DNA of 64,000 bases from Ectobius pallidus. Taxonomy: Eukaryota > Arthropoda > Insecta > Blattodea > Ectobiidae. A program made the position numbers and the translations under genes. How positions within the stretch are numbered: position 1 is the first letter of the stretch; the number at the start of each line of letters is the position of its first letter. Shown piece after piece: positions 10,419 through 21,571 of this stretch. The stretch covers positions 85,099,432 to 85,163,431 of the forward strand of contig CAXKWD010000009.1 in NCBI GenBank assembly GCA_964059195.1, read 5' to 3'. Below the pieces are notes generated by a model. That model did not search any database. It was given only the letters and a program-made list of their open reading frames with translations, and was not told where the DNA came from.

Positions 10419-11113
10419 TTATTAAGTGCCAGAATGGTACTTTCTGAGATTGTATGGGGGATGGGAAAATGTCTGTCCGTACGCACGATAACTCAAATAG
10501 GCTTTATCGGACTTTCATGAAACTTGGTAAACGCATTTATAACGTCCATGGGAAGAACCCATACTGATACTGGACCAAATCGGTTGACCGGTACCGGAGT
10601 AATACCCAATTTAGTGCCTAGTTTATGGTAATCTATTAGAAATAATTTATCAAATGCAAATCAGTTATCATGACAACATATTGTTTTAAAGTGTTCATAT
10701 ATGGCTTTGGAAGTTGCAATACATTTAGCTTTGACAAATAACACTATTCCTTCACTTACGCTTATCAAACTATACCGTTAAACTGAGCTATGTGGCCGAG
10801 ATGGTATCGTCTTGGTTTCGCATTCTGGAGGTCCCTGGTTCAAATCCCGTAGCCGGGCAATTTGGCATTTTTTTTATGTGAGTCTGCAAATGTCAAGGTA
10901 TCACAAATCTGTATAGTTCTGCTGATGCTGGACGATGTTAATCTGATTAAAAAAACCAGACCTTTGTTCTTCCGTAAGTTCTGCTTAATGAATCCATCTA
11001 GAGTTGAATTTAAAAATCGATTAAAAAATTATTTTTCTGCATATCATAATTGCAATTATAACTGATTAAACAAAAGCATTCTGGCACTTTGTTACATCAG
11101 TTTACCTGATTTT
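10419..11113 (+). mobile_element. AAGTGCCAG-end element, copy A (one internal unit)
   Basis: Starts TTATTAAGTGCCAGAATGG and ends CATTCTGGCACTTTGTTACA plus CAGTTTACCTGAT. The inverted termini AAGTGCCAG.ATG / CAT.CTGGCACTT are shared by all full copies. Internally there is one about 140-bp unit (ACTCAAATAGGCTTTATCGG to TAATACCCAATTTAGTGCC), then a tRNA-like block at 10788-10858 with GTGGCCGAGATGGTATCG (A-box-like) and GGTTCAAATCCC (B-box-like). No protein is encoded. The combination of tRNA-like promoter and short termini suggests a composite non-autonomous element; its mobilising partner is unknown. Confidence 0.65.
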
Positions 11114-11323
11114 TATTTGTCCATTTGACAGCATACAAACACAATATTAATTTTATAATGGGTATAACATGCTACGATAATATTGAAACAAACATGTTAT
11201 CGAATCGTAGGCCTACATTTACATAATTAATATTATTGCCAGTGTATTGTGAAATGTTGACGTATTTTAAGAATTTCTTATATTAATGTATACGAGTATA
11301 AATTAAGGTTAAGAATCAAATTT

Positions 11324-11470
11324 TAGACCTTTGTTTTTCCGCAAGCCCTGCTTAATGAATCGATCTGGAGCTTAACTCGGAGATCTATTACAAAAATAAC
11401 TTATTTGCTATTATCACTGATTAAACAAAAGCATTCTAGCATTTTGTTATACCTGTTTACCTGATTTTAT
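11324..11470 (+). repeat. Solo 3' end of the AAGTGCCAG-end element
   Basis: Repeats only the last part of copy A (GACCTTTG, then CCTGCTTAATGAAT, GATTAAACAAAAGCATTCT and TTTACCTGATTTTAT). It lies 0.2 kb downstream of copy A in the same orientation, so it is either a partial duplication or a truncated independent insertion. Confidence 0.6.
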
Positions 11471-11614
11471 TATTATACAGGAACTCTTAACAGCTATTTT
11501 ATATTGCTTTTTAGGTACGTATATGAAACTCAATGCTACGTAAAAAGAATGGGCAGGTAGCTTACATAGTCTTAAGATACAATCTTTGTTTATTTAGGTA
11601 TAAAGATTAAGTAA

Positions 11615-11738
11615 AAAATGCATTAGGAGAAAACTATTAGGAAAATTGAAGTTTAGGGAAAAATTATTAGGGAAAATGCATTAGGAAGAAACCATTAGGA
11701 AAAGTTTGTGTGAGAAAAATTTTACTTTAGGAAAATAA

Positions 11739-11740
<2 letters not shown>
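11615..11740 (+). repeat. Degenerate ATTAGGAAAA tandem repeat
   Basis: Six or so irregular copies of (C)ATTAGGRAAAA, spaced about 10-25 bp, next to the (TTA)n tail of the LINE at 11741. Confidence 0.6.
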
Positions 11741-11771
<31 letters not shown>

Positions 11772-12425
11772 TATTTATACTGGCGCAGTTAAGGCCATAA
11801 GGCCTTTTCTTCCACTGCACCAGTAAAACTATACATATCGTAAATAATACATACTACAAACAATACAAGAATTGATAAATTATAAATTAAAACTAAGCAT
11901 GCTACAGACAGTAAAATTACAAGGATTTATTTACAAGTTTGATAAACTAAACTAAAATAAAATTAATGACTAATAAAATGGATATTCAACTTATTTCTAA
12001 ATTGTGGTACATTTCGACAGTCTCTGATATGACAAGGCAACGAATTCCAAAAACGAGGAATTGATACACTAAAAGATGAAGAATAGAATGATGATGTATG
12101 TCGGGGAATAAGCAGTAGATTTTGGTTATGCGTTCGTGAGGTCGAAAGGAGATTAAAACGAGAGTGTAAGTAAGAAGGAGAGGAAGATAATAATATGTTA
12201 TAAAGAAAGATAAGAGAATGGATCATTCTTCGTTGTTTGAGGCGCATCCATGACAAGGTGTGAAAAGATGGCGTCACGTGGTCAAATCGTCTGATATTAC
12301 AGATAAATCTAACACAAGCGTTATGAGCACGCTGAAGTCTGTCAGTAAGGCTGGTGTTTAAGTTGGTCAACAGAATATAGGAAATATGTACGGGAATGTT
12401 TTTTAAGGATTTAGTGTTCACGTGA
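11741..12425 (-). pseudogene. LINE ORF2 C-terminus with 3' UTR and (TAA)n tail
   Basis: A minus-strand frame of about 150 codons (12421-11963) encodes the C-terminal domain typical of CR1/Jockey-type ORF2 proteins: LQRAHNACVRFICNIRR, then LSWMRLKQRRMIHSLIFLY and the closing block SIPRFWNSLPCHIRDC followed by FRNKLNIHF. The 3' UTR runs to a (TTA)n microsatellite at about 11741-11775 (plus-strand view), which is the tail. Reverse transcriptase and endonuclease are missing, so this is a strongly 5'-truncated copy, although the remaining frame is intact. The ATG at 12421 is incidental. Confidence 0.8.
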
Positions 12426-12809
12426 TTGCGCTTGGTAGCATCACGCCTGTAATTTAATTCATTATAATTGCTATAGGCCTATTAAGCAGAGAGTGGTACA
12501 CGGTATATAAGACGAGTTTAATCGATGATAACCTTCAGCGGAGGCGACGGGATAAAGCTGAGTAATCCCATCAGAACCCGCAGAGTTCTGACCCAGGTCT
12601 GCATAATCCATCCTCTCAACGGCCTTGGCCCGTATATACTATACAGCCTGGTAAAGGATACAAGATACATAACCAGTGCTGAACAATATCATACGTAAAC
12701 TTTCTTTCTTTCTTTATCGTAGTTTTACCTCTCCCTTTTAAGATTTAAGCGGCCCAAGCCGCCCAGGCCATACGTAAACTTCATTAATTTATTATAGACT
12801 ACTACGAAT
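12426..12809. other. Unassigned, with a GC-richer block
   Basis: The stretch 12530-12680 is richer in G+C than its surroundings and may be part of a SINE or LINE UTR, but I cannot match it to another copy here. A (CTTT)n run lies at about 12697-12715. Confidence 0.3.
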
Positions 12810-13525
12810 CAGTGTTGCCATGTCTACTTATTTTAAAGGAGATTTCCTTTTTTTTAACATTGTCTACTTTTCTACTTTAAAACTTTAGAAACATAGCAAA
12901 TCTCCTTACTTTATGGCATTTTCCTTTTAAAATATGTATTTTTCCTTTTTTATCTGATTTTACTTTGTCATGGAATGTAGTTAAATGTAAATAGAGATAA
13001 AAATCAAAGTCTAGTTCGTAAAACAAAAAAAGTTTTCCGATCCCACATTTCCAGCATTATAAAAATTTGTGGTGTGTAATGAGTCTGCCACATTCAAATG
13101 CTGCTGTAGAGCGTGTGTTTACACAGATTAATAATATGAAAACAAAATCAAGAAATAGACTTGGAACACAAACAATCCATACAAAAAGACCTACGAGAAA
13201 ACTGTCATTCATTTATGGTGAATAGGTCCTTGACAGATCGGGTGAGAGTGGATAAGTATGAGAGCGAGGACAATTAAGTTAGAAGTGACATCCCTGTAAA
13301 ATGTGCGGATGCAGCTGTGAGAATGACAAGATGGAGTCTTTTACATTAAACATTACATCATTTTAGACGTTTTGTTGTGAATTTTAGGATGAGTTTTTGA
13401 AAAAGACCAATATTTTCCGTGTATTTTGTGGAAAAGTGGTACCCATTTAAATTTGAAAATCTACTTTAATCTCCTTTTTTAGTGCCAATCTCCTTTTTTT
13501 GGTCAAACAGGGGTTGGCAACACTG
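12810..13525 (+). mobile_element. hAT-type element with transposase remnant
   Basis: Inverted ends CAGTGTTGCCATGTCTAC / AGGGGTTGGCAACACTG (about 10 matching terminal bases) are flanked by perfect 8-bp direct repeats CTACGAAT at 12802-12809 and 13526-13533. The interior repeats a TCCTTTTTT/CTACTTT theme near both ends and keeps the C-terminus of a hAT transposase (13079-13225). It is therefore an internal-deletion derivative of an autonomous element. Confidence 0.88.
13079..13225 (+). pseudogene. hAT transposase C-terminal dimerisation fragment
   Basis: The frame reads MSLPHSNAAVERVFTQINNM, then KTKSRNRLGTQTI, before a stop at 13223. This is the signature of the hAT C-terminal dimerisation domain (LPHSN.DVERVFS...N..KT..RNRL). 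The Ser-Asn-x-x-x-Glu-Arg core is intact. Upstream homology appears frameshifted (a CISNF-like reading runs into the start). The catalytic RNase H-like part is absent, so it is non-functional. The ATG is incidental. Confidence 0.85.
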
Positions 13526-13739
13526 CTACGAATAGTCATTCCTGAGACTTCCTACGCTTACCCTCGGTTAAAGCTTTACACGCCCTGCCATTGCTATAGA
13601 AAGAAAACAAGCAGTTCATCATCCAACTTTTAAGACCTGTTTAATATTTTTTATGTTCCGAACTGAAAGTTTGTCGCTGGTATTTTTTATCTAATAGGAT
13701 TCTGAATAGCACCAGTGCTTCGCATAAGTTTCATAAAAT

Positions 13740-14910
13740 TCAGGATCAAAGAATCGCAAATATTTGTATTAGAATTACATTGTTAAGCAACAAATGTTTA
13801 GGGGTTTACCTCGACCACAAGCTAACCTGTGGCAAGCATTTAACTTATCTGTGTACTAGAATCTGAAGGGTTCTGTTATTTTTTAGGAAATTTTAATCTT
13901 TATATATTAACAGCGTTACTTATTTTGCCTTCTTTCGAATTATATGGTATTAATTTGTGGATAAACTGTTATCGTGTGACCAGTGTTTTTTAATTTGACA
14001 GAAAAGAGCCATAACGTTGATCACAAATTCGGAACAGACTGCTCATTGTAGACAAATTTTTAAGAATTTATAGATAATGACCAGGGCCCGGATTCTGATG
14101 ACCTAAAATTGTTTGGAAAATGACCTATAAAATGACCCTACATTTTAAAGAAAATGACTTAATAATTATAAAGAATGACCTAAAAACTTATATTTTATTT
14201 ATAAAAAATTATTATTGTACACACAAAGTTATAGACTAATTTGTACATTACTGTAAAAAGTGTAAATGCAGAAAGGATGTTGCAGATCTAAATACTTTGG
14301 CGTTTCTTTGATTCTCGTTTCCGAATGAGACATGGCAACACTCGAACACCGAGTGTGTCATTCTTGCATTAAACAAACAACTCTTCAAAGGCGACAAAAA
14401 AAGTTAATATACTCAATGTAAATGCATGACTAAATAAGGAAGCAAATGACACGAAAATGACAAAATAATGACCTAAAATTGAAATAAATGCCCTAAAAAT
14501 ATAAAATGGCACACAATGACAAAAAATGACCTAATAAAAATGCATTTCTATAATCTAGAGGCCATGATTAGGAATTATCTACAAATTGGCAATGTCTATG
14601 AAGCATCAATAAAAAGATGACTTGTCATTAGAATCCGGGCCCTGATAATGACTGTTATTAATCTGTACATTTTTTAGTTAATTTTGTACGTTATACATTT
14701 TCTGCCTCAGGTTAGATTGCACTAGGCTACACAGAATATTATGTAGGCCTATATGGGTTGTAAGGTTTATAACCGTTGGCCTCAACATCTTGTTATATAG
14801 GCCTAGCTATGCCCAATAATGTATTTAAGAACAAATTGAAAACATTGCTTCTCAATAACCCTATATATGATGTTAACGAGTTTTTTAGTGTTGATTTGTC
14901 TAGTATGTAA
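13740..14910 (+). pseudogene. LINE ORF2 C-terminal region, split by a hAT element
   Basis: The left part (13790-14073) reads KCLGVYLDHKLTCGKHLTYL, then KRAITLITNSEQTAHCRQIF, the post-RT region of CR1-like ORF2 (the 'LG..LD..L.W..H' motif is degenerate). The right part (14645-14910) resumes with a degenerate stretch and ends MPNNVFKNKLKTLLLNN, then YDVNEFFSVDLSSM and a stop at 14908. The order and spacing fit one protein end interrupted by the 563-bp hAT insertion at 14082-14644. Several stops and frameshifts predate or follow the insertion. RT and endonuclease domains are missing. Confidence 0.75.
14082..14644. mobile_element. Non-autonomous hAT-type element nested in a LINE
   Basis: Near-perfect terminal inverted repeats CAGGGCCCGGATTCTGATGAC / GTCATTAGAATCCGGGCCCTG are flanked by perfect 8-bp direct repeats ATAATGAC at 14074-14081 and 14645-14652. 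The interior is non-coding and carries many copies of ATGACCTAAAA in both subterminal regions, as hAT elements often carry clustered transposase-binding repeats. The insertion splits a LINE C-terminus. Confidence 0.9.
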
Positions 14911-15363
14911 TTTGTGTTCTTATATGAGGAGAGAAACGGTTAATTTGGCAGAGTGGAGGTAAAAAGGAACTTGGGGGGGGGGGGGGAGGGGAAGGCGCCG
15001 GTAAATCATTCTCAAACTGGAGGTAACATTTCTCAATTTTTTTTCAAATTAGCTCTAATTTTTCCTAAAATCATGTGCGTACCTAAATTCCTGGTCCTAA
15101 ACACGAGATATTAACGCCTGTATCGCTTGACAAGCCACAGTAACTGAAAAGGTACCCGCCTACTCATCAGTTACATCTCGTCTACATTTATCGACTGTCA
15201 TATGGACAACTTGCCTATAGCCCTGCAGATTGCTCGTTGATTGCAATTCCACCCACACAATACATATCACAGTATTAGGTCAAAGGTTAAAACCACAGGC
15301 ATCGTTCCAGTCTGCTCACAGAAATACAACCCCTGTGTCACAAAACAACTTGTTCACATAATA

Positions 15364-15905
15364 CGAGGGTAGGAGTATAGGCTAAGTCATGAAATAATTT
15401 TTTTTATCGGAGTAAGGCGATGATACCCTGAGATGGTGTGTGTAACATGAGAGTGTGGAATCTCTAGTATATGGACACATCATTTGGTAGCGTTGTGATG
15501 TACGGTTATACGAGTAGAGGCGACAGTAATTTAGTTGTGAGTCGGCCGCCGTGGCCGCCGTGGAGCATTTTTACGTCAAAATAATCAGTATCCGAGAAAT
15601 GCCGGATAATACCACAAGGAGCTGATGAAAGCTTTGGGGAATCATGCCCATCCGTACCGAACTTGAAGGAATCATGGAGTGGGTATATGTGCTTTCATGC
15701 TTCAATCTACCTCAATACATTAGAGTGGCACGATGCAATCGCGTATGGATGTTTGAGTGACTGTTTCCTTCACTGTTCCACATCTAGTACCCATAATTTG
15801 CATTATACATACATTCCATGCCCTGCCCTTTCATTTGTACATTTCAAAATTTTTCCACATTTTCAAAAGAAAAAATAATTGCCATGAATTATGCCCCATC
15901 CCTCG
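15364..15905. mobile_element. Mariner-like MITE candidate
   Basis: Ends read CGAGGGTAGGAGTATAGGC and CATGAATTATGCCCCATCCC + TCG, each flanked by TA (15362-15363 and 15906-15907). The 'TA-CGAGGG' start and TA target are typical of mariner-family ends. Inverted termini match over only about 60% for 40 bp, so this is an old or imperfect copy. An internal GC-rich patch at 15543-15570 (GGCCGCCGTGGCCGCCGTGG) precedes a short protein-like reading (EHFYVKIISIREMPDNTTRS) that I cannot place with confidence. Confidence 0.45.
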
Positions 15906-16517
15906 TATATAATATTTATGTAGAAAAAGAAGTGCACCACAGTCATTCCTACTAACAATGTTAGAACTTCTAAATATGTCTTGGAGGAACGGATTTATCC
16001 CCGCAAGTTATTTGAATCCGGGACGTTAACTATCTCTGCCACCTCGCTCAGCAATTTGTATTTTTGTTGGGCTATTTAAAAAGCTCATTTTTCCCTGACA
16101 TGTTGGATAGCCAGTCCATTAGTGTCAAGCCTGTTTTGGTGAAATTCTACAAATGTTTTGGCATTACTAAAAAATATGATGTGAAACACACAACTTCCTC
16201 TGCACAAATAAAAGCTTTGCTTCTTAGTAGGGTGCATTATGTATGACATTTTTATGTAAATTGGTTGTAAAATGAAGAGAATGTCTTTACCGCATCGCAT
16301 CCCCGAAGGATACACAACCCAAATAAAATCTGATTGATGCATTAGCGTAACTTTCTTTGCCTTAAGCATGGGTAATACACCTTTCTCACTTCACATTCTG
16401 ATAATACAAAATAAGAGGCCATATTGCAAAGAGCGCGTATTGAGTTGCAAAGCGTTAGCCTATTGTTCACCAGGCAATAACTCATTCAATTTCTGCGAAC
16501 AGTGGATGGCTTATAAC
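15906..16517. other. Mostly unassigned; possible SINE fragment
   Basis: At 15985-16052 the minus strand reads GAGGTGGCAGAGATAGTTAA and GGATTCAAATAAC, weakly like tRNA A- and B-box sequence, suggesting a decayed SINE. Nothing else recognised. Confidence 0.3.
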
Positions 16518-17223
16518 TAGACTTCGGATTTTAGGTAAAAACCTATTTTAATCCTTATATAGACGAAAACTTGTATATGCATGTTTCATAAGTGACTATG
16601 CCTAAAACAGATCCTTTTATAGGACCGAAACAGCCTGTTTTTACGTTAGAGCCTAATATTACCTTTTTGCTTGTTTTTCCTCTAAATTCATTTTTTGTTA
16701 TAAATTCTAGCATTTATTTTCAGTTCGTACAAAATTTTTAGCTCGGAATGTGCAGTACATGACACATTTGTGACGTGGCTAGATAGTAAGGAATGTTTCA
16801 TCTTCAGTAGAAAAATTCCTTCCCAAGAAAATGTAGTGTTTTTCTCCCGACATCCAGTAACAAAAAAAAAAGTAGTTCTCTGAACACTGAGGGATTCAAG
16901 GGGTTGAATATGCTAGAATATGCGTAGCTTCTGGGCGCAGGGATTAGGTTTTTACTGTTATGGTAGTAATACAGGCCCTAGTAATAGGTCTATATAATTC
17001 TGTGTACCATAGGCCTATTTCTGTGTTTTATCATGATTATTGATTAATGGTGACTTCAATAAATATAATATTCTGCATTGTAATTGAGATATTTCAGAAA
17101 ATTGGCAACTTAACGAATTTATAAGATACTATTTTACGATTTTTAGAACCTATTTTCCATTTTTTCGAGCCTATTTTAGGTACCTAAAACAGCATTTTTA
17201 GCTACCTAAAAGTCCGAAGTCTA
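16518..17223. mobile_element. Non-autonomous hAT-type element
   Basis: Inverted ends TAGACTTCGGATTTTAGGTA / TACCTAAAAGTCCGAAGTCTA are flanked by perfect 8-bp direct repeats CTTATAAC at 16510-16517 and 17224-17231. Both subterminal regions are rich in ACCTATTTT/ACCTAAAA-type motifs. No transposase sequence was found. The ends share the CGGATT core with the elements at 14082 and 31211. Confidence 0.9.
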
Positions 17224-17231
17224 CTTATAAC

Positions 17232-18439
17232 TATCAGAGAATTTCTACAAAAAAATTTTCAACTTAAATTTTCAGCTCTTAGTATAAGCACCTCATGCAC
17301 AAAATTTAAACAAATTCATTTGAGCTGTTTTCGAGAAAATTTTCTTCATGTAAAGTGTCATTAAAAGTAAGAGAAAGTCCTCGCAAATCTTCATGTCACA
17401 TTTTTGCATTTTTTTCTTTGTGCCGCTTTGCATGTGTGCAGGGAGTTTCCTTGGCATAGCGTTGTGAGGAATGTGCATTCTACACTTTATACTGTGAAAT
17501 TTGTGTTGCTGTTCTCTCCATATACCAGTGAATTTATGACATTCCTACATACGAAAATTTTCTTGGAACTTTGATAATAGCTATGTGATGAATTTACATT
17601 CCTACCCAACCTGAATTCGAGTTACGGCAGAAAAAATAGCACAGTTTGAGAGTGCCAGTAAATTGCAAGGGGCGTTTTGTTTCGGATAAAATTAAGGAAA
17701 AGCAGAAATAAGAGTTTCTTTAAAGAGTGGATATTGATGAACCGTTAAACATTAACTACTTATCCTGACTCAGCTGTTTCTTATTAAAAAAATACAGCGT
17801 GTTCCAATCTAATATAGCGTGTCTCAGTGTCATAGAATGACGTATAATGTTAATGAGTTTTACGATTTTTCTATATGATTAGTGATGATATTTACATCTA
17901 AATATAACAAATACGTATCTAACTATTAATGTAAACGTGAATTTGACGAGAAGTGTTCGATACTTGTATGTACAAATCTATGAACTGTAAAGAATTTATA
18001 ATCAATCATTATTTGTGATCGTATCATATTAGTCTATTATTCATGAAAACGATTCGTACTAGCCAAATACTTCTTTAACGACAACGTTCTTGGTTGGCAC
18101 GCCATCATATCCATTTATCAATTTCCCATATTCTGTTGATGAGAAAGCATTGTTTGCAGAATAGCTGCAGCATGTAGCACATATTTTGCTCCACACACTT
18201 CCAGTGGTAGTTTATTAATACTGTATATAGGTCTCTGTGATACACAACTGCGAGTGAAAAAGACAACAAATGGAAAGTATAAAGCAAGACTAATAATATT
18301 TTATTTTGAACTTTATTTCATAGTTTTTTCTAAACCTAATAAAAAATTTAAAAAATTATTGATAACTAGTAGGTGCCTAAGGCTTCTCCCGCGTTTATTA
18401 ATTCAGCCGCATTTATTTAAAAGCAAACTACTGAAAACA
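17232..18439. other. Unassigned
   Basis: About 1.2 kb of AT-rich sequence with no repeat boundaries or coding pattern that I can support. Confidence 0.4.
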
Positions 18440-19716
18440 TTGTATTCATTAACACTTACTTGTAAATAATTCATCAACAATTAAAACAACAATGTAAAAG
18501 CTCTTTGAGGTCTTTGAGGTGCATATGTGTTTTAAAAATGGTGTTTTCCCCAATGTTTTGAAAATAAGTAAAGTTACTCCTGTTTATAAGAAAGGAGATA
18601 AACGTAAAGTGAAAAACTGTAGACCTATATTTTTAGTCCCAGTATTTTCTAAAATAATTGAAGCTATAATTAAAGAAAAATTAAGCTCTTTCTTTGAAAA
18701 AATAATATTTTCTGTAATGCTCAATTTGGTTTCCGTAGAGGGAAATCAACTGTTACTGCAGTGGAAACTATAATCAGTGAGGTAATTTATTCCTTTGAAA
18801 AATTATTTGCTTCGCTTTTGTCTCTGGATTTAAGAGTATGATTGCATATCGCATGAACTGTTGATTAAGAAACTCTGACATTATTGTTTATGAGGGTTAC
18901 CCCTCAATCTTTTATGTCCATATATGAATTGCAGAAAACAGTGTGTTTCTATCAATAATACAAAATCTGATTTTATTACTGTGACTAGTGGTGTACCTCA
19001 GGGTTCTGTCCTGGGGCCTTTTTTTTTTAATTGTGATGATAAAATTATCTAGCTGTAAACATTCCAGCTTCTTCTGTTTAAGCAGAAGAATCATAAAACA
19101 CAAAAATTAGTTTTCAGTTTACGAAATGCCAATACTAATTCTGCCATAAAATTGCTTGGATTCGTGCTAGATTCTAAACTTTCTTGGTATGATCGTATAA
19201 CCAATATCTGTTATAAATTGTCAAGGGTCCTGTATGTCCTTCGCATACTAGTAAATACCGTAAATGTAAATGGTCTGAAGAATGTATACCATGCACTCTC
19301 TCATTGTCACTTATTGTATGGAGTACATGGGGGCATTCCTCAAATACAATCAAAACCTTTAGACTTCAGAAAGCAGCCGTACGTATTATAAGTAGAAAAG
19401 CCAGTTATGATCACTGTAAACATCTGTTTATCGAAAATAATATTTTAACTGTTCCAGGTATTTATATCTGTACTTACCTTGTATATATTAAAGAAAGACA
19501 AAATACATTTTCTCTACGGTCTGATGTTCACTCCTATAGTACGAAATCCGATGGAGCTCTGGATGCAATGTATTGTAGAACATCGAAAGCTTTGAACAGT
19601 TGGTAGAGCTTTGGTATTCAGCTTTTCAATCTTTTACCTACTAAAGCTAGGAGTATAAGTTCTCTACTTTTTAAAAGGCTTTTTATACTATTGATGAAGT
19701 TTTTGAAATTGATTTT

Positions 19717-19720
<4 letters not shown>
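18440..19720 (+). pseudogene. Decayed LINE ORF2: reverse transcriptase and C-terminus
   Basis: Reverse transcriptase motifs occur in order but in shifting frames: FKNGVFPNVLKISKVTPVYK (motif region before palm), NAQFGFRRGKSTVTAVE (18716 on), a LSLDLR block corresponding to the first catalytic Asp, and SGVPQGSVLGP (19000 on). The FADD motif is deleted or unrecognisable after a T-run at 19019-19028. Downstream come LGFVLDSKLSW, YKLSRVLYVLR, RLQKAAVRIISRKAS and a C-terminal tail to about 19720. At least three frameshifts and several stops show it is dead. It is 5'-truncated (no endonuclease) and ends at the (AT)n tract that may be its tail. Confidence 0.85.

Positions 19721-19783
<63 letters not shown>
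19721..19783. repeat. (AT)n microsatellite
   Basis: Uninterrupted (AT) run of about 31 units at the 3' end of the LINE relic. Confidence 0.95.
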
Positions 19784-19786
<3 letters not shown>

Positions 19787-20614
19787 CTTCTGCATGCACA
19801 ATGTATTTATTGTACGTCGTTTCCTATTCCCTTGTATCAAAACACTATTTTCTTGTATAATTTTATTGTGGTACTTTCAGAATGTATAGTCCTGTATTTA
19901 AAAATTGATTTCACGTGTTAAATTCCTAAGACCATTGATTTCAGTACCGTTTGTAAGTTGTAATAGGTGTACACATCTCCACCCCCCATTCTTGTAAAAC
20001 GAGGCAAAAAATTCACACTCTTGTTAAAAATGAAAATACATGAAACTGTATCTCTTTTTTCTAGCAACTCTAAAATGTACAACGCAAGCCTGTAAATATG
20101 ACCTGGTTAACATTAATTGGATTTGCTGAACACTCCTGTAGAAGTGAAGTCTGTAATTTGATTTCGAATATTCCTGGATCCATACTTCGAATTCTCAGCA
20201 GGAATATAACTGGTTCAAATGAAACAGTGTGAATGAAAACGTTCAAGTAATTGGACGTTCATTAGTGTGATATTTATGGCTAGCACGGTTCCCATTTCAC
20301 TTAATACTGGTCATTAATTGACCTCCAGGCTGTAAATCCATGGTGAACAGTTTCGTAATTTTTAAAAATAATTACAGTACAGTAAAAGTGTGTGTTTCCA
20401 TATTCGTTTGCTTTATTTCTATTATAAAACTATATTTTTGTAGTCTTCATTTTGAAGTATATATGTATCATAATACATAGAGAGAGTTTCCTATGGGACT
20501 AGTGATTACATAATTTTGAATTAACTATGCAAGCCTATATTAATGCACAAAATTACTGCAAAAATGAATGCAACAAGAAATATAAATTATTTATTTAGTT
20601 AATTAGTATTTGTG
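19784..20614. other. Unassigned
   Basis: AT-rich; no repeat or coding signal recognised. Confidence 0.4.
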
Positions 20615-20945
20615 GCCGCGGGGGTGTGGAGGTAGCGTGCTCGCCTCTGGATCCGAAGTTCGAACACGGCCGCGGTCGATGAATTTTTCAGGACGTAAAA
20701 ATTCTGTGCACGAAGTCCTCCGGGAGGGACTTCAAACCGTGGGTCGCACGTTGTAGATTTACGGCTGGTTTAATAACTCCAGGCCTAAATTAGGGCCTCT
20801 GGACCAAAATCCCGAGCCGTATCATTCCCTTTGGTATCCTGCAGCTGTCGTGGCCGATGTCCCTCTGCCGTCTACATGAAAATAAGTGTAACTAAATTAG
20901 TCATCGGTAATTAAGCATTCACCTTCCGAGGGGCGACAGAGTACA
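20615..20945 (+). mobile_element. tRNA-derived SINE, type 2
   Basis: GC-rich head with GTGGAGGTAGCGTGCTCGCC (A-box-like) and AAGTTCGAACACGGC (B-box-like), followed by a body with GGGACTTCAAACCGTGGGTC, GGCTGGTTTAATAACTCCAG and a distal part CACCTTCCGAGGGGCGACAG. The composition contrasts sharply with the AT-rich flanks. No second copy is seen in this window, so family status is inferred from the pol III promoter-like head. Confidence 0.6.
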
Positions 20946-20989
20946 TTACATGCATACATAATTAGTGTCTACCTTGATCACCCAAAATA

Positions 20990-21330
20990 AGCAAGAAATA
21001 TGAATAGAATATGAAAGGAAATATTTTTGTGCATTCCATCCTTTCAGAGAAATAATATAAAACTCTATGAGGATGAGCATTGTCATCCACAAAGAGAAAA
21101 TTTGGGCCAACAATAGCTCTCTACACCTGGTAGCTGTTAAACCTTGTCGTATTATGGTTAAACAACTTCGTTCAAAGATGTTATTCCATTTATATCTCCC
21201 CACACCATTATAGAGCCTTCTCCGTATTGTTCTCTTTCTCCAGTGTTTTCGAGCCAAAATATTGTTCCTAATTCTCTTAGGAAGCAAGTCTTTCGCTATA
21301 AAATTGGAGACTTAATCTGGACTCATAAGT
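20990..21330 (-). pseudogene. Tc1-like transposase fragment
   Basis: Minus-strand reading gives RKHWRKRTIRRRLYNGVGRY (resembling the second helix-turn-helix region, TIRRRL) and, in another frame, RAIVGPNFLFVDDNAHPHRV, the unmistakable second-aspartate motif block of Tc1/mariner DDE transposases ('DNAHPHR'). The two parts are closer together than in intact proteins, so a deletion between them is likely. First Asp and final Glu/Asp motifs are not visible. No inverted termini were found around it. Confidence 0.7.
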
Positions 21331-21339
21331 GGAGAGAAG

Positions 21340-21571
21340 ATTCGTCCGCTGCCGCTGTACGTTCATCTAATAAACACGGTTATTACCATGTACATTATAC
21401 ATTAAATTACTGTTATTATTCCAACAATCAATTTCCAACTAGCCATATCCCACATCGATTAATATGAAATGCGAATCAATCTTGAAAGTAGCGATTGCAA
21501 TTCAAACTGCATACTGAATAACCCACATTTAAAATAAAATCTATTCTGCTCATGTTGATTTTAATATTACA
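21340..21571. other. Unassigned
   Basis: No feature recognised. Confidence 0.35.
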
